Shown: positions 17,592 through 26,705, numbered from the stretch's first letter. The stretch: 64,000 nt of DNA from Nisaea nitritireducens (GCF_014904795.1 NZ_JACZFS010000047.1:1-64000); one strand, 5' to 3'. The notes: generated by a model from the sequence alone, not told the origin. Made by a program: numbers and translations.

Positions 17592-18542
17592 ATGGTGACC
17601 GATACGCATGACCCGGTGGAGGCTGTCCGCCACTTCACCCGCTTCTATACCGGCCGGATCAATGTTCTGGCGGAGCGCCTGCTGGAGAGCGAATTCTCGT
17701 TGCCGGAAGCGCGTGTGATCTTCGAGCTTGGCCATTGCGACGGGATGAGCGCCAGCGATCTGGCGGACATGCTGGGGCTCGACCCGGGTTATCTCAGCCG
17801 CCTTCTGAATGGCCTGAAGCGTCGCGGCATTCTTAACCGGTCTGTTTCCGAAGCAGACCGCCGGCGGCACGTTCTTTCGCTGACGGATGAGGGGCACAGC
17901 GCGCTCGATGGGCTTCAGGCGAAATCGCGTGCCGAGGTTTCAGCCGTGCTGGAGCCGCTGGGGCGGGAGGCGCGCCGCGATCTGGTCTCGACCCTGCGGA
18001 AGGCGGAAAATCTGCTTGGCGGTGAGAGTGTCGGTGGAAAATCGGTTCCAGTGATCCGGCCGCACCGGGTCGGAGAGCTTTCCTGGGCGCTTGCCCGGCA
18101 GGCCATACTTTATGAGCAAGAATACGGCTGGGACGGCGGCTTTGAGCTGACCTTGCTGAAGATCGGCCGCGAATTTCTTGAAAACTACAATCCAGCCGAC
18201 GATTGTCTCTGGATCGCAGAGGTGGATGGCCGAGTGGCCGGATCGGCGGCCGTGGTGCGCGACGGGCCGGAAACGGCACGTCTCAGGATCGTCTATGTCG
18301 AGCCGGATGCGCGCGGGTTGGGGCTCGGGCATAAACTCGTCGGGGCCTGTCTCGATTTTGCCCGTTCGCGTGGGTACCGGGACATGGTGCTGTCTACCTT
18401 CAGCGTACTGTCCGCAGCCCGCCGGGTCTATCAGGTGGCTGGATTCTCGCTTTACGCGGAAGAGGACGCACAGGTCTATGGTCAGTCCCTGACGGAACAG
18501 CACTGGCGCCGCGATCTGGCACAGGATCAATGCCCGGAATAG
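17592..18542 (+). CDS. MarR-type regulator fused to a GNAT acetyltransferase
   Basis: 316 aa with two domains. Residues 1-145 are a MarR winged helix (LPEARVIFELG, then SASDLADMLGLDPGYLSRLLNGLKRRG as recognition helices). Residues 155-310 are a GNAT fold with the acetyl-CoA loop VEPDARGLGLGHKLV and the late YRDMVLSTFSVLSAARRVYQVAGF. This fusion is known in bacteria, but its substrate is usually not. GGGAGGA precedes the ATG. A tandem repeat upstream looks like its operator. It lies between the acyl-CoA dehydrogenase operon and a DMT exporter and could control either. Confidence 0.9.
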   Translation: MVTDTHDPVEAVRHFTRFYTGRINVLAERLLESEFSLPEARVIFELGHCDGMSASDLADMLGLDPGYLSRLLNGLKRRGILNRSVSEADRRRHVLSLTDEGHSALDGLQAKSRAEVSAVLEPLGREARRDLVSTLRKAENLLGGESVGGKSVPVIRPHRVGELSWALARQAILYEQEYGWDGGFELTLLKIGREFLENYNPADDCLWIAEVDGRVAGSAAVVRDGPETARLRIVYVEPDARGLGLGHKLVGACLDFARSRGYRDMVLSTFSVLSAARRVYQVAGFSLYAEEDAQVYGQSLTEQHWRRDLAQDQCPE

Positions 18543-18596
18543 CGCTACTCCCGAGCGGAAATTTCTAGCAATATCAGTGTCCCGGCGCGGATATCA

Positions 18597-18625
18597 GACC
18601 CGTTGCCTATCCTTTGCAGCGGGTC
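18597..18625 (+). other. Strong hairpin just before the DMT transporter start
   Basis: GACCCGTTGC (18597-18606) pairs with GCAGCGGGTC (18616-18625) over ten positions with one G-U pair, loop of 9 nt. It ends 6 nt before the ATG at 18632 and lacks a T-run. It could hide the ribosome binding region or mark the end of the MarR-GNAT message. Confidence 0.5.
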
Positions 18626-18631
18626 ATCCTG

Positions 18632-19504
18632 ATGTCTGAATACACTCCCCTTCTTCTTGCGCTCACGGCCGCTTTTCTCTTTGCGGTGGGCGGGCAGCTG
18701 CAGAATCTCGGGGTGAAAACGGTCGACTCCCGCACTGGAACCGCGATTTCGATCAGCGCCTCGGCGCTCATGTGCTGGTGCGCCGCGCCGTTCTTCATGG
18801 ACTGGTCGAGCTGGATGCATCCGGCGGTATTGATTTTCATGGCTGTCGGTATTTTCCGGCCGGCGCTGTCCGCGAATTTTTCAGTCGTCGGGATCCGCTA
18901 TCTGGGCCCGACTCTGTCCTCAACCTTGTCCTCGACCTCGCCGCTGTTCGGTCTCGCTCTTGGCATCCTTGTGCTTGGAGAAGTGCTGACCTGGCAGACT
19001 GCGCTTGGCACGGTCGGCATTGTTGTTGCCGTCGTCATGTTGTCCCGCAGAGGCAACATGACGGAGGTTTCCTGGCCGATCTGGGCACTGCTGTTCCCAA
19101 TCGCAGCCGCCGCGATCCGGTCGGCGGCCCATGTGCTCTCCAAAGTGGGCATGGAGTTCATACCCGATCCATATTTTGCCACGCTCGTCGGGTTTACCGT
19201 TTCCGCTCTGGTCGCGACGGGGGCCCGGTTTGTAAAGAAGGCCGATGTGCCTTTCACCTGGAACGCTCCGGGACCGCGCTGGTTCGCGGCGGCGGGATTG
19301 GTTTTCGGAAGCGCAGTTGTTTGTCTCAATCAGGCGCTGCTGATGGGGAAGGTCGTGACAGTGGTGCCGATCATTGCCGCTTCGCCGATCTTCAGCATGA
19401 TGCTGAGTCTGATTGTGTTCCGGCGCGAAGTGCTGACCCTGCGGATTGCGATGGCGGTGCTGGTCGTCTGTGGCTCGGTAGTCATGATCGCGGTGAACCG
19501 CTAG
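18632..19504 (+). CDS. EamA/DMT-family transporter
   Basis: 290 aa from the ATG at 18632 (an in-frame TTG at 18614 is the alternative and would lie in the loop of the upstream hairpin). Ten hydrophobic segments in two EamA-like halves fit the drug/metabolite transporter superfamily, inner membrane. The end of the second half (SPIFSMMLSLIVFRREVLTLRIAMAVLVVCG) is typical. Substrate unknown; these often export amino acids or metabolites. Its stop codon overlaps that of the PrpF gene on the other strand in a shared CTAG. Confidence 0.85.
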   Translation: MSEYTPLLLALTAAFLFAVGGQLQNLGVKTVDSRTGTAISISASALMCWCAAPFFMDWSSWMHPAVLIFMAVGIFRPALSANFSVVGIRYLGPTLSSTLSSTSPLFGLALGILVLGEVLTWQTALGTVGIVVAVVMLSRRGNMTEVSWPIWALLFPIAAAAIRSAAHVLSKVGMEFIPDPYFATLVGFTVSALVATGARFVKKADVPFTWNAPGPRWFAAAGLVFGSAVVCLNQALLMGKVVTVVPIIAASPIFSMMLSLIVFRREVLTLRIAMAVLVVCGSVVMIAVNR

Positions 19505-20628
19505 ACCGGGACGGCCACTTCACCGTTCATGAGCAGACGGGCGGTGCGAGTCACGGTTACGGAACGGACCGTAGGTCCGTCATTCGCGGTCACGTCCGCA
19601 CCGACGGGCAGGATGCCCGATGGATTGGCGAGGCGCACATCCCCGTCCGGTATCTTCGTCAGTGCCGCCGGAACGGTACCGGACAATCGGCAGGCGACGC
19701 CGGTGCACATGGCGCCGGTCAGGGGCAGGACCCGGTGGACGTTTTCCATGGAGAGCATCCGGACAGCAAGGTCCGCCATCTCCGGTTCGATCATGTTACC
19801 GGCGAGGTCGCGGGCAGCTTGCGGCGCGCCGACGATGGCGATCTTGGGAACGGCGGCGGGTGCCGATGCCTCGTCCTTGGCCAGTCCCATCATGACGGCC
19901 GCCTTGCGCCGTAATTGATCGAGCAGATCCATCAGGGGGCGATCGGATTCAAGTTCCGCAATGGTCTCATTCGCGGTGCGGCCGACAGCTGCTGCATCGA
20001 TGAAAACACTCGGATTTCCGACATCCATCAGCGTAGCGTCGAAGCTCCGGCCGTCGTCGGTGCTGATTTGGTCCGTCAGGTTTCCGGTCGGAAGCAGGCT
20101 ACCCGTTCCTGCGCCGGCGGGATCGAGAAACTCGAGTCGGATCGGCGAGCCGGTGCCGGCAACACCGGGGATGGCGAAATCACCTGTCTCGACCGCTAGC
20201 CCGTCCTCGACAGCGAAATGGGCAATCAGAATCTTGTCGGTGTTCGTATTGTAGACCCGGACGGAACGCTGGCCGTCGGCCAGCCGGATCAGGCCGCGCT
20301 CCAGCGCGAACGGTCCGACGGCGGAGGACAGGTTTCCGCAGTTCGAGCTGTAATCCACCAGGGCATCGCCGACGGCCACCTGCCCGAAGGTAAAATCGAG
20401 GTCGGCATCGTCGCGCGCGCTTGGCGAGATCACAGCCACTTTCGACACTGATGAAACCCCGCCGCCCATGCCGTTGAGCTGGCGGCCATAGGGGTCGGGG
20501 CTGCCGATAACCGACAGAAACAGCGGGTCCCAGTGAGATTGGTTGGGCGGCAGATCGTCGAGTGCGAAGAAGACGCCCTTGCTGGAGCCGCCACGGATGA
20601 AACAGGCTGGGATGCGAAGGCTTGTCAT
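19501..20628 (-). CDS. PrpF family isomerase
   Basis: 375 aa. The signature N terminus IPACFIRGGSSKGVFF is present, followed by DPYGRQLNGMGGGVSSVSKVA with the second diaminopimelate-epimerase-like half after it. PrpF members isomerise methylaconitate or oxalomesaconate-type unsaturated tricarboxylates. In this context, with an MmgE/PrpD gene on the other strand nearby, a role on a related acid is reasonable but not proven. It is preceded on the minus strand by the PAS kinase gene. Confidence 0.88.
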   Translation of the reverse strand: MTSLRIPACFIRGGSSKGVFFALDDLPPNQSHWDPLFLSVIGSPDPYGRQLNGMGGGVSSVSKVAVISPSARDDADLDFTFGQVAVGDALVDYSSNCGNLSSAVGPFALERGLIRLADGQRSVRVYNTNTDKILIAHFAVEDGLAVETGDFAIPGVAGTGSPIRLEFLDPAGAGTGSLLPTGNLTDQISTDDGRSFDATLMDVGNPSVFIDAAAVGRTANETIAELESDRPLMDLLDQLRRKAAVMMGLAKDEASAPAAVPKIAIVGAPQAARDLAGNMIEPEMADLAVRMLSMENVHRVLPLTGAMCTGVACRLSGTVPAALTKIPDGDVRLANPSGILPVGADVTANDGPTVRSVTVTRTARLLMNGEVAVPV

Positions 20629-20635
20629 GATCAGC

Positions 20636-21901
20636 CTACCGCTCGTTCGCCGGAATGGCAGCGCTCGGCGGGAAAGAGAGAGTGACCGTTGTCCCCTCTC
20701 CGAGGGTGCTTGTGATGTTGATCGTGCCGCCCATCGCTTCCGTCAGCCGCTTCGAGACATGCAGACCGATGCCGAGCCCGCCGGCAGTGACGTTGCGTTC
20801 GGTCTCCGAGCGAACATAGAGATCGAATATGTTCTCCAGAACGGACGGCGCGATCCCGGTTCCGGTATCGGAAACCTGCACCTTCATACCGGTGGCATCC
20901 TTGCTCAGGGAGAGGCTGATGGTGCCCCCGGCATCAGTGAACTTGATGGCGTTGCTCAGAAGATTGAGTACCACCTGCCGCAGCCGTTGCGGATCGACCG
21001 GATGCGCGATCGGTCCGCGCGGCAAAAGAAGACGCAGCTTAAGGTTCTGCGAGCGGGCCTTCGGCTCGATAACAGCCTGGCACTCGTCCAGGATTTCCTT
21101 GATGTCCGAGGGCTCGAGCTTGAGCCGCAGGCTGTTGTCTTCGATCAGCGACAGGTCGATCAGCTCGTTGATCAGGTCGAGCAGGTGGCGTGCGGATACG
21201 CCGATGGTCCGGACATAGTCCGCGTATTTCTCATGCGGCAGCGGTCCCAGCGTTTCATGCTGGATCATCTCGGAAAAACCGATGATCGCATTCAGCGGCG
21301 TGCGCAGCTCATGGCTCATGGTGCCGAGGAACCGGCTCTTGGCGACATTGGCGGCATCCGCCTCGTCCGCAGCTTCGGTCAGGGCTTTTTCGATTTCAAC
21401 ATGACGGGAGCCGTCCCGCATGCTTGCCGTGAACATGACACCGACAGCCGTCGGCACCAGCATCATCGAGAGCTCGACCGGAATAAGCGCGCCATTGCGT
21501 TTACGCGCAAAGACCTCGCGCCGCATCGTCTGCGCCGCCTCCGCCGCTTGCGACAGGAAGGTTTGACGTACCGAGCGGTGTGCGGACCGATCTGCATCGG
21601 GATAGAGAACTTCCACCGGCTGGCCGATAAGCTCGGACGCGTTGTAGTCGAGCAATTGGCTCAACAGCCGGTTCGCGCCGCGAATGATGCCCTCGGCATC
21701 GAAAACGACAAGCGGATCCGGCACTGCGTCGATCGGAATCGGCAGATCGGTCTGGCTCACGCCGCCGCCATAGCCGGCGAACGGCTGATCTGAATCCTTT
21801 TCCAATTCTCCTAGGCCCCGGAGGGTCGGATGAGGCAATGTGGTCGTTCCCGGATGGTTTATCTGAACAAAATCGGCCATGCCCTCCCCCATTTTGAGCA
21901 T
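20636..21901 (-). CDS. PAS-domain sensor histidine kinase
   Basis: Up to 421 aa; ATG codons at 21901, 21892 and 21880 are all possible and I keep the longest. A PAS domain spans about 52-165 (IPIDAVPDPLVVFDAEGII), HisKA carries MSHELRTPLN with His197, and the catalytic domain has a normal N-box (LLSNAIKFTD), DTGTGIA and GLGIGLHVSKRL. There are no membrane segments, so it is a soluble kinase. No response regulator gene is adjacent. It ends 8 bp before the PrpF start and may be cotranscribed with it. Confidence 0.9.
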   Translation of the reverse strand: MLKMGEGMADFVQINHPGTTTLPHPTLRGLGELEKDSDQPFAGYGGGVSQTDLPIPIDAVPDPLVVFDAEGIIRGANRLLSQLLDYNASELIGQPVEVLYPDADRSAHRSVRQTFLSQAAEAAQTMRREVFARKRNGALIPVELSMMLVPTAVGVMFTASMRDGSRHVEIEKALTEAADEADAANVAKSRFLGTMSHELRTPLNAIIGFSEMIQHETLGPLPHEKYADYVRTIGVSARHLLDLINELIDLSLIEDNSLRLKLEPSDIKEILDECQAVIEPKARSQNLKLRLLLPRGPIAHPVDPQRLRQVVLNLLSNAIKFTDAGGTISLSLSKDATGMKVQVSDTGTGIAPSVLENIFDLYVRSETERNVTAGGLGIGLHVSKRLTEAMGGTINITSTLGEGTTVTLSFPPSAAIPANER

Positions 21902-22032
21902 GGTGCCGACAGCTATTTCTTCGCCGCCACATCACAAGACTAAGTGCAATCGTATGCGGAAGCTACATGATTTAGTGGTGGGTTTAGTGAAATTGTATCT
22001 AGTTTTGGGCGTTAATTACATAAGCTGTTGCT

Positions 22033-22890
22033 TTATTGGAACGGGCGGTCGCCAGCGAGTGTGATCCGGTGCATGAGGCGTCTATATCCATGATAATCGT
22101 TGACCGGATAATGCATCGCCGCACGGTTGTCCCAGAAGGCGGCAGCCCCCTCTGACCAGCGGAACCGGCAGGTGAATTCGGGCTGGATTTGATGCTCGAA
22201 CAAGAACCCCAAAATGGGGGCGCTTTCCTCTTCGGTCATGCCTTCGAACCGAACCGTGTGCGCGACATTCACGTAGAGTGCTTTTCGTCCGGTTTCGGGA
22301 TGCGTCCGGATCACCGGATGGCATGCTTCGAACTCGTCCCCTTTCAGGCCTGCCGAGGCACGGTCCATCATGTGCGTTCGCGTTCTTTGCACCTTGCGTT
22401 TGCCTGAGATGTTGATGGCTTTCAAAGGGGCGAGCAGCGCCTTCATGCCGTCGGACAAGGTTTCATATGCCAGATACTGGTTGGCGAAGAGGGTATCGCC
22501 GCCGAAGGGCGGAAGTTCCCGCGCATAGAGCATCGTGCCCATCGGCGGGTTCTCCTGGTAGACCGTGTCCGAGTGCCAGACCCCGCCGAAATTGAACTGA
22601 TCGTCTTCTTTTTTCAGGATCGGTGTGATCTCCGGGAAATCGTCCAGGCCTTTCGCGAAGGGATAGATCAAAGGCTCTCCGAAGCGGCGGGCGAAGCGGA
22701 GTTGCTGTTCCGGGCTCAATGTCTGGGCCGGAAGGAAAATCACCAGGTGATCGAGCAGGGCCTTGCGGACGGCTGCGACGGTGGCCTCATCAAGCTCCCG
22801 AGATGCATCCACGCCATGAATTTCCGCACCCATGGCGCCGGCGATCGGTCTGATGTCGAGCGTCTGCTCCGCCAGTCTGGACTGAGCCAT
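22033..22890 (-). CDS. TauD/TfdA-family Fe(II)/2-oxoglutarate dioxygenase
   Basis: 285 aa cytoplasmic oxygenase. The iron ligands are His106 and Asp108 (VWHSDTVY) and His260 (DNRAAMHYP); Arg271/Arg275 in YRRLMHRITLAG supply the 2-oxoglutarate clamp. Length and motif order match taurine and 2,4-D dioxygenase relatives. Substrate is not readable; the family uses sulfonates, aryloxyacids and related small acids. A GGAAGAG sits close upstream of the start. It stands alone between the PAS kinase and gluQ, all on the minus strand. Confidence 0.9.
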   Translation of the reverse strand: MAQSRLAEQTLDIRPIAGAMGAEIHGVDASRELDEATVAAVRKALLDHLVIFLPAQTLSPEQQLRFARRFGEPLIYPFAKGLDDFPEITPILKKEDDQFNFGGVWHSDTVYQENPPMGTMLYARELPPFGGDTLFANQYLAYETLSDGMKALLAPLKAINISGKRKVQRTRTHMMDRASAGLKGDEFEACHPVIRTHPETGRKALYVNVAHTVRFEGMTEEESAPILGFLFEHQIQPEFTCRFRWSEGAAAFWDNRAAMHYPVNDYHGYRRLMHRITLAGDRPFQ

Positions 22891-22995
22891 CTCTTCCTCC
22901 CGTGTGATTGTTTTTTTGCGTTACTGCAATTTAATCTCACGGTGCCGGCCTGCGACAAGGGGCCTATTCAACCATTCGGAGGTTCCGAACGGGCG

Positions 22996-23952
22996 TCAGT
23001 CCGAGCCCTGGTTCCGGGCCATTGCGCACACTTCCTCGGGGCTGTGCCCTGCGGCACGCAAATCCCGTATGGCGATGGACTGGTCCCGCTTGGCGAGCCG
23101 TTTGCCGTCTTCGTCCCGCAGTAACCCGTGATGCTGGTAGTCGGGTGTGGGCAGGTCGAGCAGGGCCTGCAGCAGCCGGTGAATGTGGGTCGCGTCCAGC
23201 AGATCCTCGGCCCGGGTGACCAGCGTGATGCCCTGCAGCGCGTCGTCGAGCGTCACCGCGAGATGATAGCTCGTCGGAATATCCCGCCGGGCAAGTACCA
23301 CGTCGCCGAACATTTCGGGCCGGGCCTGTTGCAAGCCCCGCTTTCTGTCCGTCCAGACGAGTGGGCCGGTCCGTTCAAGCGCACGCGCCATCCGCAAGCG
23401 AAGGGCGAAGGGCGCACCCGCCTCGAAGCGCCGCTGGCGTTCATCTTCCGGGAGCAACTTGTCGGTGTCCGTGGGGGCGTCTGCCGGAGCGCCGTGCGGT
23501 GCGGAGAGCGCCTCGTTCAACTCACGCCGGGAGAGAAAGCATCGATAGAGCAGTCCCATATCTTCCAGCCGGTCGAGGGCCGTCTGGTAAAAACCGAAAT
23601 GTTCCGACTGGCGGCGCACCGGCTCCGGCCAGGACAGGCCGAGCCAGCGGAGATCTTCGAGGTTTGCCGCTTCATGTTCCGGACGGCAACGGGTGATGTC
23701 TATGTCCTCGATCCGCAAAAGGAAGGTGCCGCCTTCGCGTGCCGCGAGATCCGCCGCGAACAGGGCCGAATAGGCGTGACCCAGATGCAGGTCGCCTGTC
23801 GGAGAGGGCGCGAAACGGGTGATTGTTCCCGTCGGCGATGGCGAAATGGATGGAACGGACAGAGTGTGTCTCCAAAACTTGGCGAGGAGCCATTCCTGAT
23901 ATAGGTAGCGTAGCAGGTGAGGGAGCGAAACCGGTCTCCCGCGACGGAGCAT
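22996..23952 (-). CDS. gluQ: Glutamyl-Q tRNA(Asp) synthetase
   Basis: Truncated GluRS-like enzyme that attaches glutamate to queuosine in tRNA(Asp). The ATP motif is RFAPSPTGDLHLGHAYSA, and the KMSKS counterpart reads KRLAKRD. There is no anticodon-binding domain, as expected. Of the usual zinc-site cysteines only one is left (YRCFLSRREL), so it may be zinc-free. The start is uncertain: the only ATG is at 23952 with no ribosome site, and no GTG or TTG follows; a CTG at 23862 with GGAG 7 nt upstream would give 288 aa, the more usual length. Confidence 0.88.
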   Translation of the reverse strand: MLRRGRPVSLPHLLRYLYQEWLLAKFWRHTLSVPSISPSPTGTITRFAPSPTGDLHLGHAYSALFAADLAAREGGTFLLRIEDIDITRCRPEHEAANLEDLRWLGLSWPEPVRRQSEHFGFYQTALDRLEDMGLLYRCFLSRRELNEALSAPHGAPADAPTDTDKLLPEDERQRRFEAGAPFALRLRMARALERTGPLVWTDRKRGLQQARPEMFGDVVLARRDIPTSYHLAVTLDDALQGITLVTRAEDLLDATHIHRLLQALLDLPTPDYQHHGLLRDEDGKRLAKRDQSIAIRDLRAAGHSPEEVCAMARNQGSD

Positions 23953-23963
23953 GGGAGACTGAG

Positions 23964-24617
23964 ATGACCGAACTTGATGGGCCGCGCATGGCGGCTGCGA
24001 GCGGAGAGGCCCCGACGGCACTGGTGGTGCTGTTGCATGGACTTGGCGCCGACGGTAACGACCTGATCGGCCTTGCGCCGGTCTGGGCGCCGCATCTGCC
24101 GCATGTCGAGTTCGTCTCGCCGAACGCACCGTACCCCTGCGACATGGCGCCGTTCGGCCGGCAATGGTTCAGCCTGCAGGTCCGGACGGAAGAGGTGATG
24201 CTTGAAGGTGTGCGGCAGGCCGCACCGATCCTGGAGAATTTCCTGGCCGGTGAGTTGGCCCGTACCGGGCTCGGCTGGGACCGTCTGGCGCTGGTCGGGT
24301 TTTCCCAGGGAACCATGATGTCCCTGCACCTGGCGCCCCGCCTGGAACAGGCACCTGCCGGTGTGGTCGGCTATTCCGGTGCTCTTGTCGCAGGTGGATT
24401 GCTGGCTGACGAAGGTGTTGGAAAGCCGCCCGTCTCGCTGATCCACGGATTGGCGGATGAGGTTGTACCGCATGCGGCAATGCCGGCCGCCGAGGCGGCG
24501 TTGCAGGCGGTCGGTATCGAGGTCGAATCGCTCTCCCGGCCCGGTCTCGGCCATGGCATCGACGAGGAAGGGCTTGCCCGGGGCCTTGCCTTCCTGCAGC
24601 GGGTACTACCTCAATAA
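23964..24617 (+). CDS. Carboxylesterase/phospholipase of the alpha/beta-hydrolase family
   Basis: 217 aa from the ATG at 23964, the usual size of the small YpfH/LYPLA-type esterases. The nucleophile is Ser114 in GFSQG, with Asp165 (HGLADEVVP) and His197 (GLGHGID) as the rest of the triad; LLHGLGADGND near residue 24 is the oxyanion loop. It hydrolyses short acyl esters or lysophospholipids. It is divergent from gluQ with almost no room between the two if the long gluQ start is used. Confidence 0.88.
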   Translation: MTELDGPRMAAASGEAPTALVVLLHGLGADGNDLIGLAPVWAPHLPHVEFVSPNAPYPCDMAPFGRQWFSLQVRTEEVMLEGVRQAAPILENFLAGELARTGLGWDRLALVGFSQGTMMSLHLAPRLEQAPAGVVGYSGALVAGGLLADEGVGKPPVSLIHGLADEVVPHAAMPAAEAALQAVGIEVESLSRPGLGHGIDEEGLARGLAFLQRVLPQ

Positions 24618-24856
24618 CGACAGGCGACAAGGCTTTCCCGCGATCCGGGAAGAGGCCGGGAAATTCGCCGGTGACAAGTTCGAAAAACCGTAACAATATA
24701 TTGATATCAAGCGGGTGCTCTTGAAGCACAAGACGTTGGAAACTGAGGTCGACGAGAAATGAACATCGTTATACCCCACAACATATTGTGGCCGGGCTTG
24801 GCGCGCCCCCGTCAGTTTCCTAGTCGGTAATTCCTCGGCAGGACGGAGAGAAACGC
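24618..24856 (+). promoter_or_regulatory. Upstream region of the HNH gene with small palindromes
   Basis: This 239-bp stretch contains TTGATATCAA (24699-24708), a GTGCT/AGCAC pair around 24714-24728, and CCACAA-N4-TTGTGG (24776-24791). A 23-codon frame beginning with ATG at 24759 could be a leader peptide, but it has only a weak ribosome site. The region probably holds the promoter of the HNH gene. Confidence 0.35.
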
Positions 24857-25450
24857 GTGAACGCCCTATCAGCTGCTCATCCTTCTCCGGCCCTTGTCCT
24901 GAACGCTGATTTCAGGCCTCTCAGTTATTTCCCTCTTTCCCTTTGGTCCTGGCAGGACGTCGTCAAGGCGGTGTTCCTGGACCGGGTCAATATTCTCTCC
25001 GAATATGACCACGTGGTGCGCTCGCCGAGTTTCGAGATGAAGCTGCCGAGCGTGATCGCATTGAAGGAATTCGTGCCCCAGTCGCGGCGTCCGGCCTTCA
25101 CAAGGTTCAATGTGTTCCTGCGGGACCGGTTCAGCTGCCAGTACTGCGACACACGGTTCCCGACCCACGACCTGACCTTCGATCATGTTATCCCGCGTTC
25201 GCGCGGCGGTAGGACCAGTTGGGAAAATGTCGTGACCGCCTGCGGTGCCTGCAATCTGCACAAGGGCAACAAGATGCCGACGCCGCGCGGCTTCATGCCG
25301 ATCGTGAAGCCGGTGCAGCCGTCAACTTACCTGCTGCAGGAGAACGGGCGAGCCTTCCCGCCGAACTACCTGCATGAAAGCTGGCGCGACTATCTCTATT
25401 GGGATAGCGAGTTGGAGCAGGACGAGTTCGAAAACCGCCCGGGGTTTTAG
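24857..25450 (+). CDS. HNH endonuclease family protein
   Basis: 197 aa, starting GTG at 24857 with GGAGAG upstream. The HNH core lies at about 95-140: CQYCD, then LTFDHVIPRSRGG (the histidine metal motif), then NVVTACGACNLHKGNK. This pattern of an N-terminal ~85-residue region plus HNH is a conserved, standalone bacterial family whose cellular role is unclear. There is no methylase or phage gene beside it, so restriction or phage functions are not supported. Probably monocistronic. Confidence 0.88.
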   Translation: MNALSAAHPSPALVLNADFRPLSYFPLSLWSWQDVVKAVFLDRVNILSEYDHVVRSPSFEMKLPSVIALKEFVPQSRRPAFTRFNVFLRDRFSCQYCDTRFPTHDLTFDHVIPRSRGGRTSWENVVTACGACNLHKGNKMPTPRGFMPIVKPVQPSTYLLQENGRAFPPNYLHESWRDYLYWDSELEQDEFENRPGF

Positions 25451-25470
25451 CTCAAGTTCGGTGTTGACGC

Positions 25471-26703
25471 CTACCCGAGCAAACCGGATAGATCTCCAAG
25501 TCCCCATCCCACCAGTGCACCGAGCAGGACGACCAGCCAGGGTGGCAGCTTCCAGGCCGCCAGCGCGAGATAGGCTGCCGCAACCAGCGCGAAGTCTGCC
25601 GGTGACGCCACAGCACCGGTGAAAATCGGATCGTAGAGCGCGGCGAGGATGAGGCCGACGACCGCTGCATTGACGCCGCGCAAAGCCGAGTGCGCCTTGC
25701 TGTTGCTTCTCAGCTTGGCCCAGAAGGGGAGGGCTGCCGGGACCAGCAGGAAACTGGAAAAGAAGATCGCAAGCAGTGCAGCCCCTGCATAGGGAATCTC
25801 GCTGCCGGACGGGGCGATGACGGCGCCGAGATAGGCGGCAAAAGTGAAGAGCGGCCCCGGCACAGCCTGCGCCATACCATAGCCTGCCAGAAACGCATCG
25901 TTGCCGATAATGCCCGGCGGTACGATTTCGGCCTGCAGCATCGGCAGGACGATATGCCCGCCGCCGAAAACAAGCGCGCCGACCCGGTAGAAAATGTCTG
26001 TGAGCTGGAGCAGCGGATGGCCTGATTGTGCGGCCAGTAACGGCAGCCCGACGAGCAGTGCGGCGAATATCGCGAACAGCGCCAGTGCGGTCTTCGTGCC
26101 GATCGCCGGTTTCATGGCGGTCCCTGCCGGCGGGCCGTCACCGGATTTTGGCAACAGCAACCCGGCAATGGCGCCGACAAGGATCACAAGCAACTGGCCA
26201 TAGGCCAGGGCCGCCATGAGCATGAAGGCGGCGGCACAGACGGCGAGGGTCGCGCGGGGTGCATCGGGACAGAGCGAGCGTCCCATCTGCAATGCGGCCT
26301 GCGCCACCACGGCGACGGCAACCAGTTTCAAACCGTGCAGCCAGCCCTGGCCTTCCGCTCCACCCGCGACAGTGACGCCATAGGCAAAAGCAATCAGCAG
26401 AGCGGCCGACGGCAGGGTAAAGCCTATCCAGGCGGCCAGCGCGCCGGGGACACCGCCGCGCAGCAGGCCAATTGCGAAACCGACCTGACTGCTGGCAGGG
26501 CCGGGCAGAAACTGGCAGAGCGCCACCAACTCCGAATAGGCCCCGTCATCGAACCATTTGCGGCGTTCGACGAACTCGGTACGGAAATAGCCGATATGGG
26601 CGACCGGGCCGCCGAAGCTGGTGCAGCCAAGCTTCAGGAAAATAATCAGAATGTCGAACCAGGATGTGCGTTCTGCCGTTGGAACGCTTGCACCAGTTTT
26701 CAT
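25471..26703 (-). CDS. chrA: Chromate transporter, ChrA family
   Basis: 410 aa from the ATG at 26703; upstream in-frame codons run into the DsbB gene and are not used. It has two homologous CHR halves with about ten membrane segments. The first half shows LGCTSFGGPVAHIGYFR and PGPASSQVGFAIG, the second GGGHIVLPMLQAE and QAVPGPLFTFAAYLG, as in two-domain ChrA proteins. These act in the inner membrane and export chromate, but many relatives have unknown anions. Its start lies 3 bp from the DsbB stop, so the two genes are coupled. Confidence 0.9.
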   Translation of the reverse strand: MKTGASVPTAERTSWFDILIIFLKLGCTSFGGPVAHIGYFRTEFVERRKWFDDGAYSELVALCQFLPGPASSQVGFAIGLLRGGVPGALAAWIGFTLPSAALLIAFAYGVTVAGGAEGQGWLHGLKLVAVAVVAQAALQMGRSLCPDAPRATLAVCAAAFMLMAALAYGQLLVILVGAIAGLLLPKSGDGPPAGTAMKPAIGTKTALALFAIFAALLVGLPLLAAQSGHPLLQLTDIFYRVGALVFGGGHIVLPMLQAEIVPPGIIGNDAFLAGYGMAQAVPGPLFTFAAYLGAVIAPSGSEIPYAGAALLAIFFSSFLLVPAALPFWAKLRSNSKAHSALRGVNAAVVGLILAALYDPIFTGAVASPADFALVAAAYLALAAWKLPPWLVVLLGALVGWGLGDLSGLLG

Positions 26704-26705
26704 GA

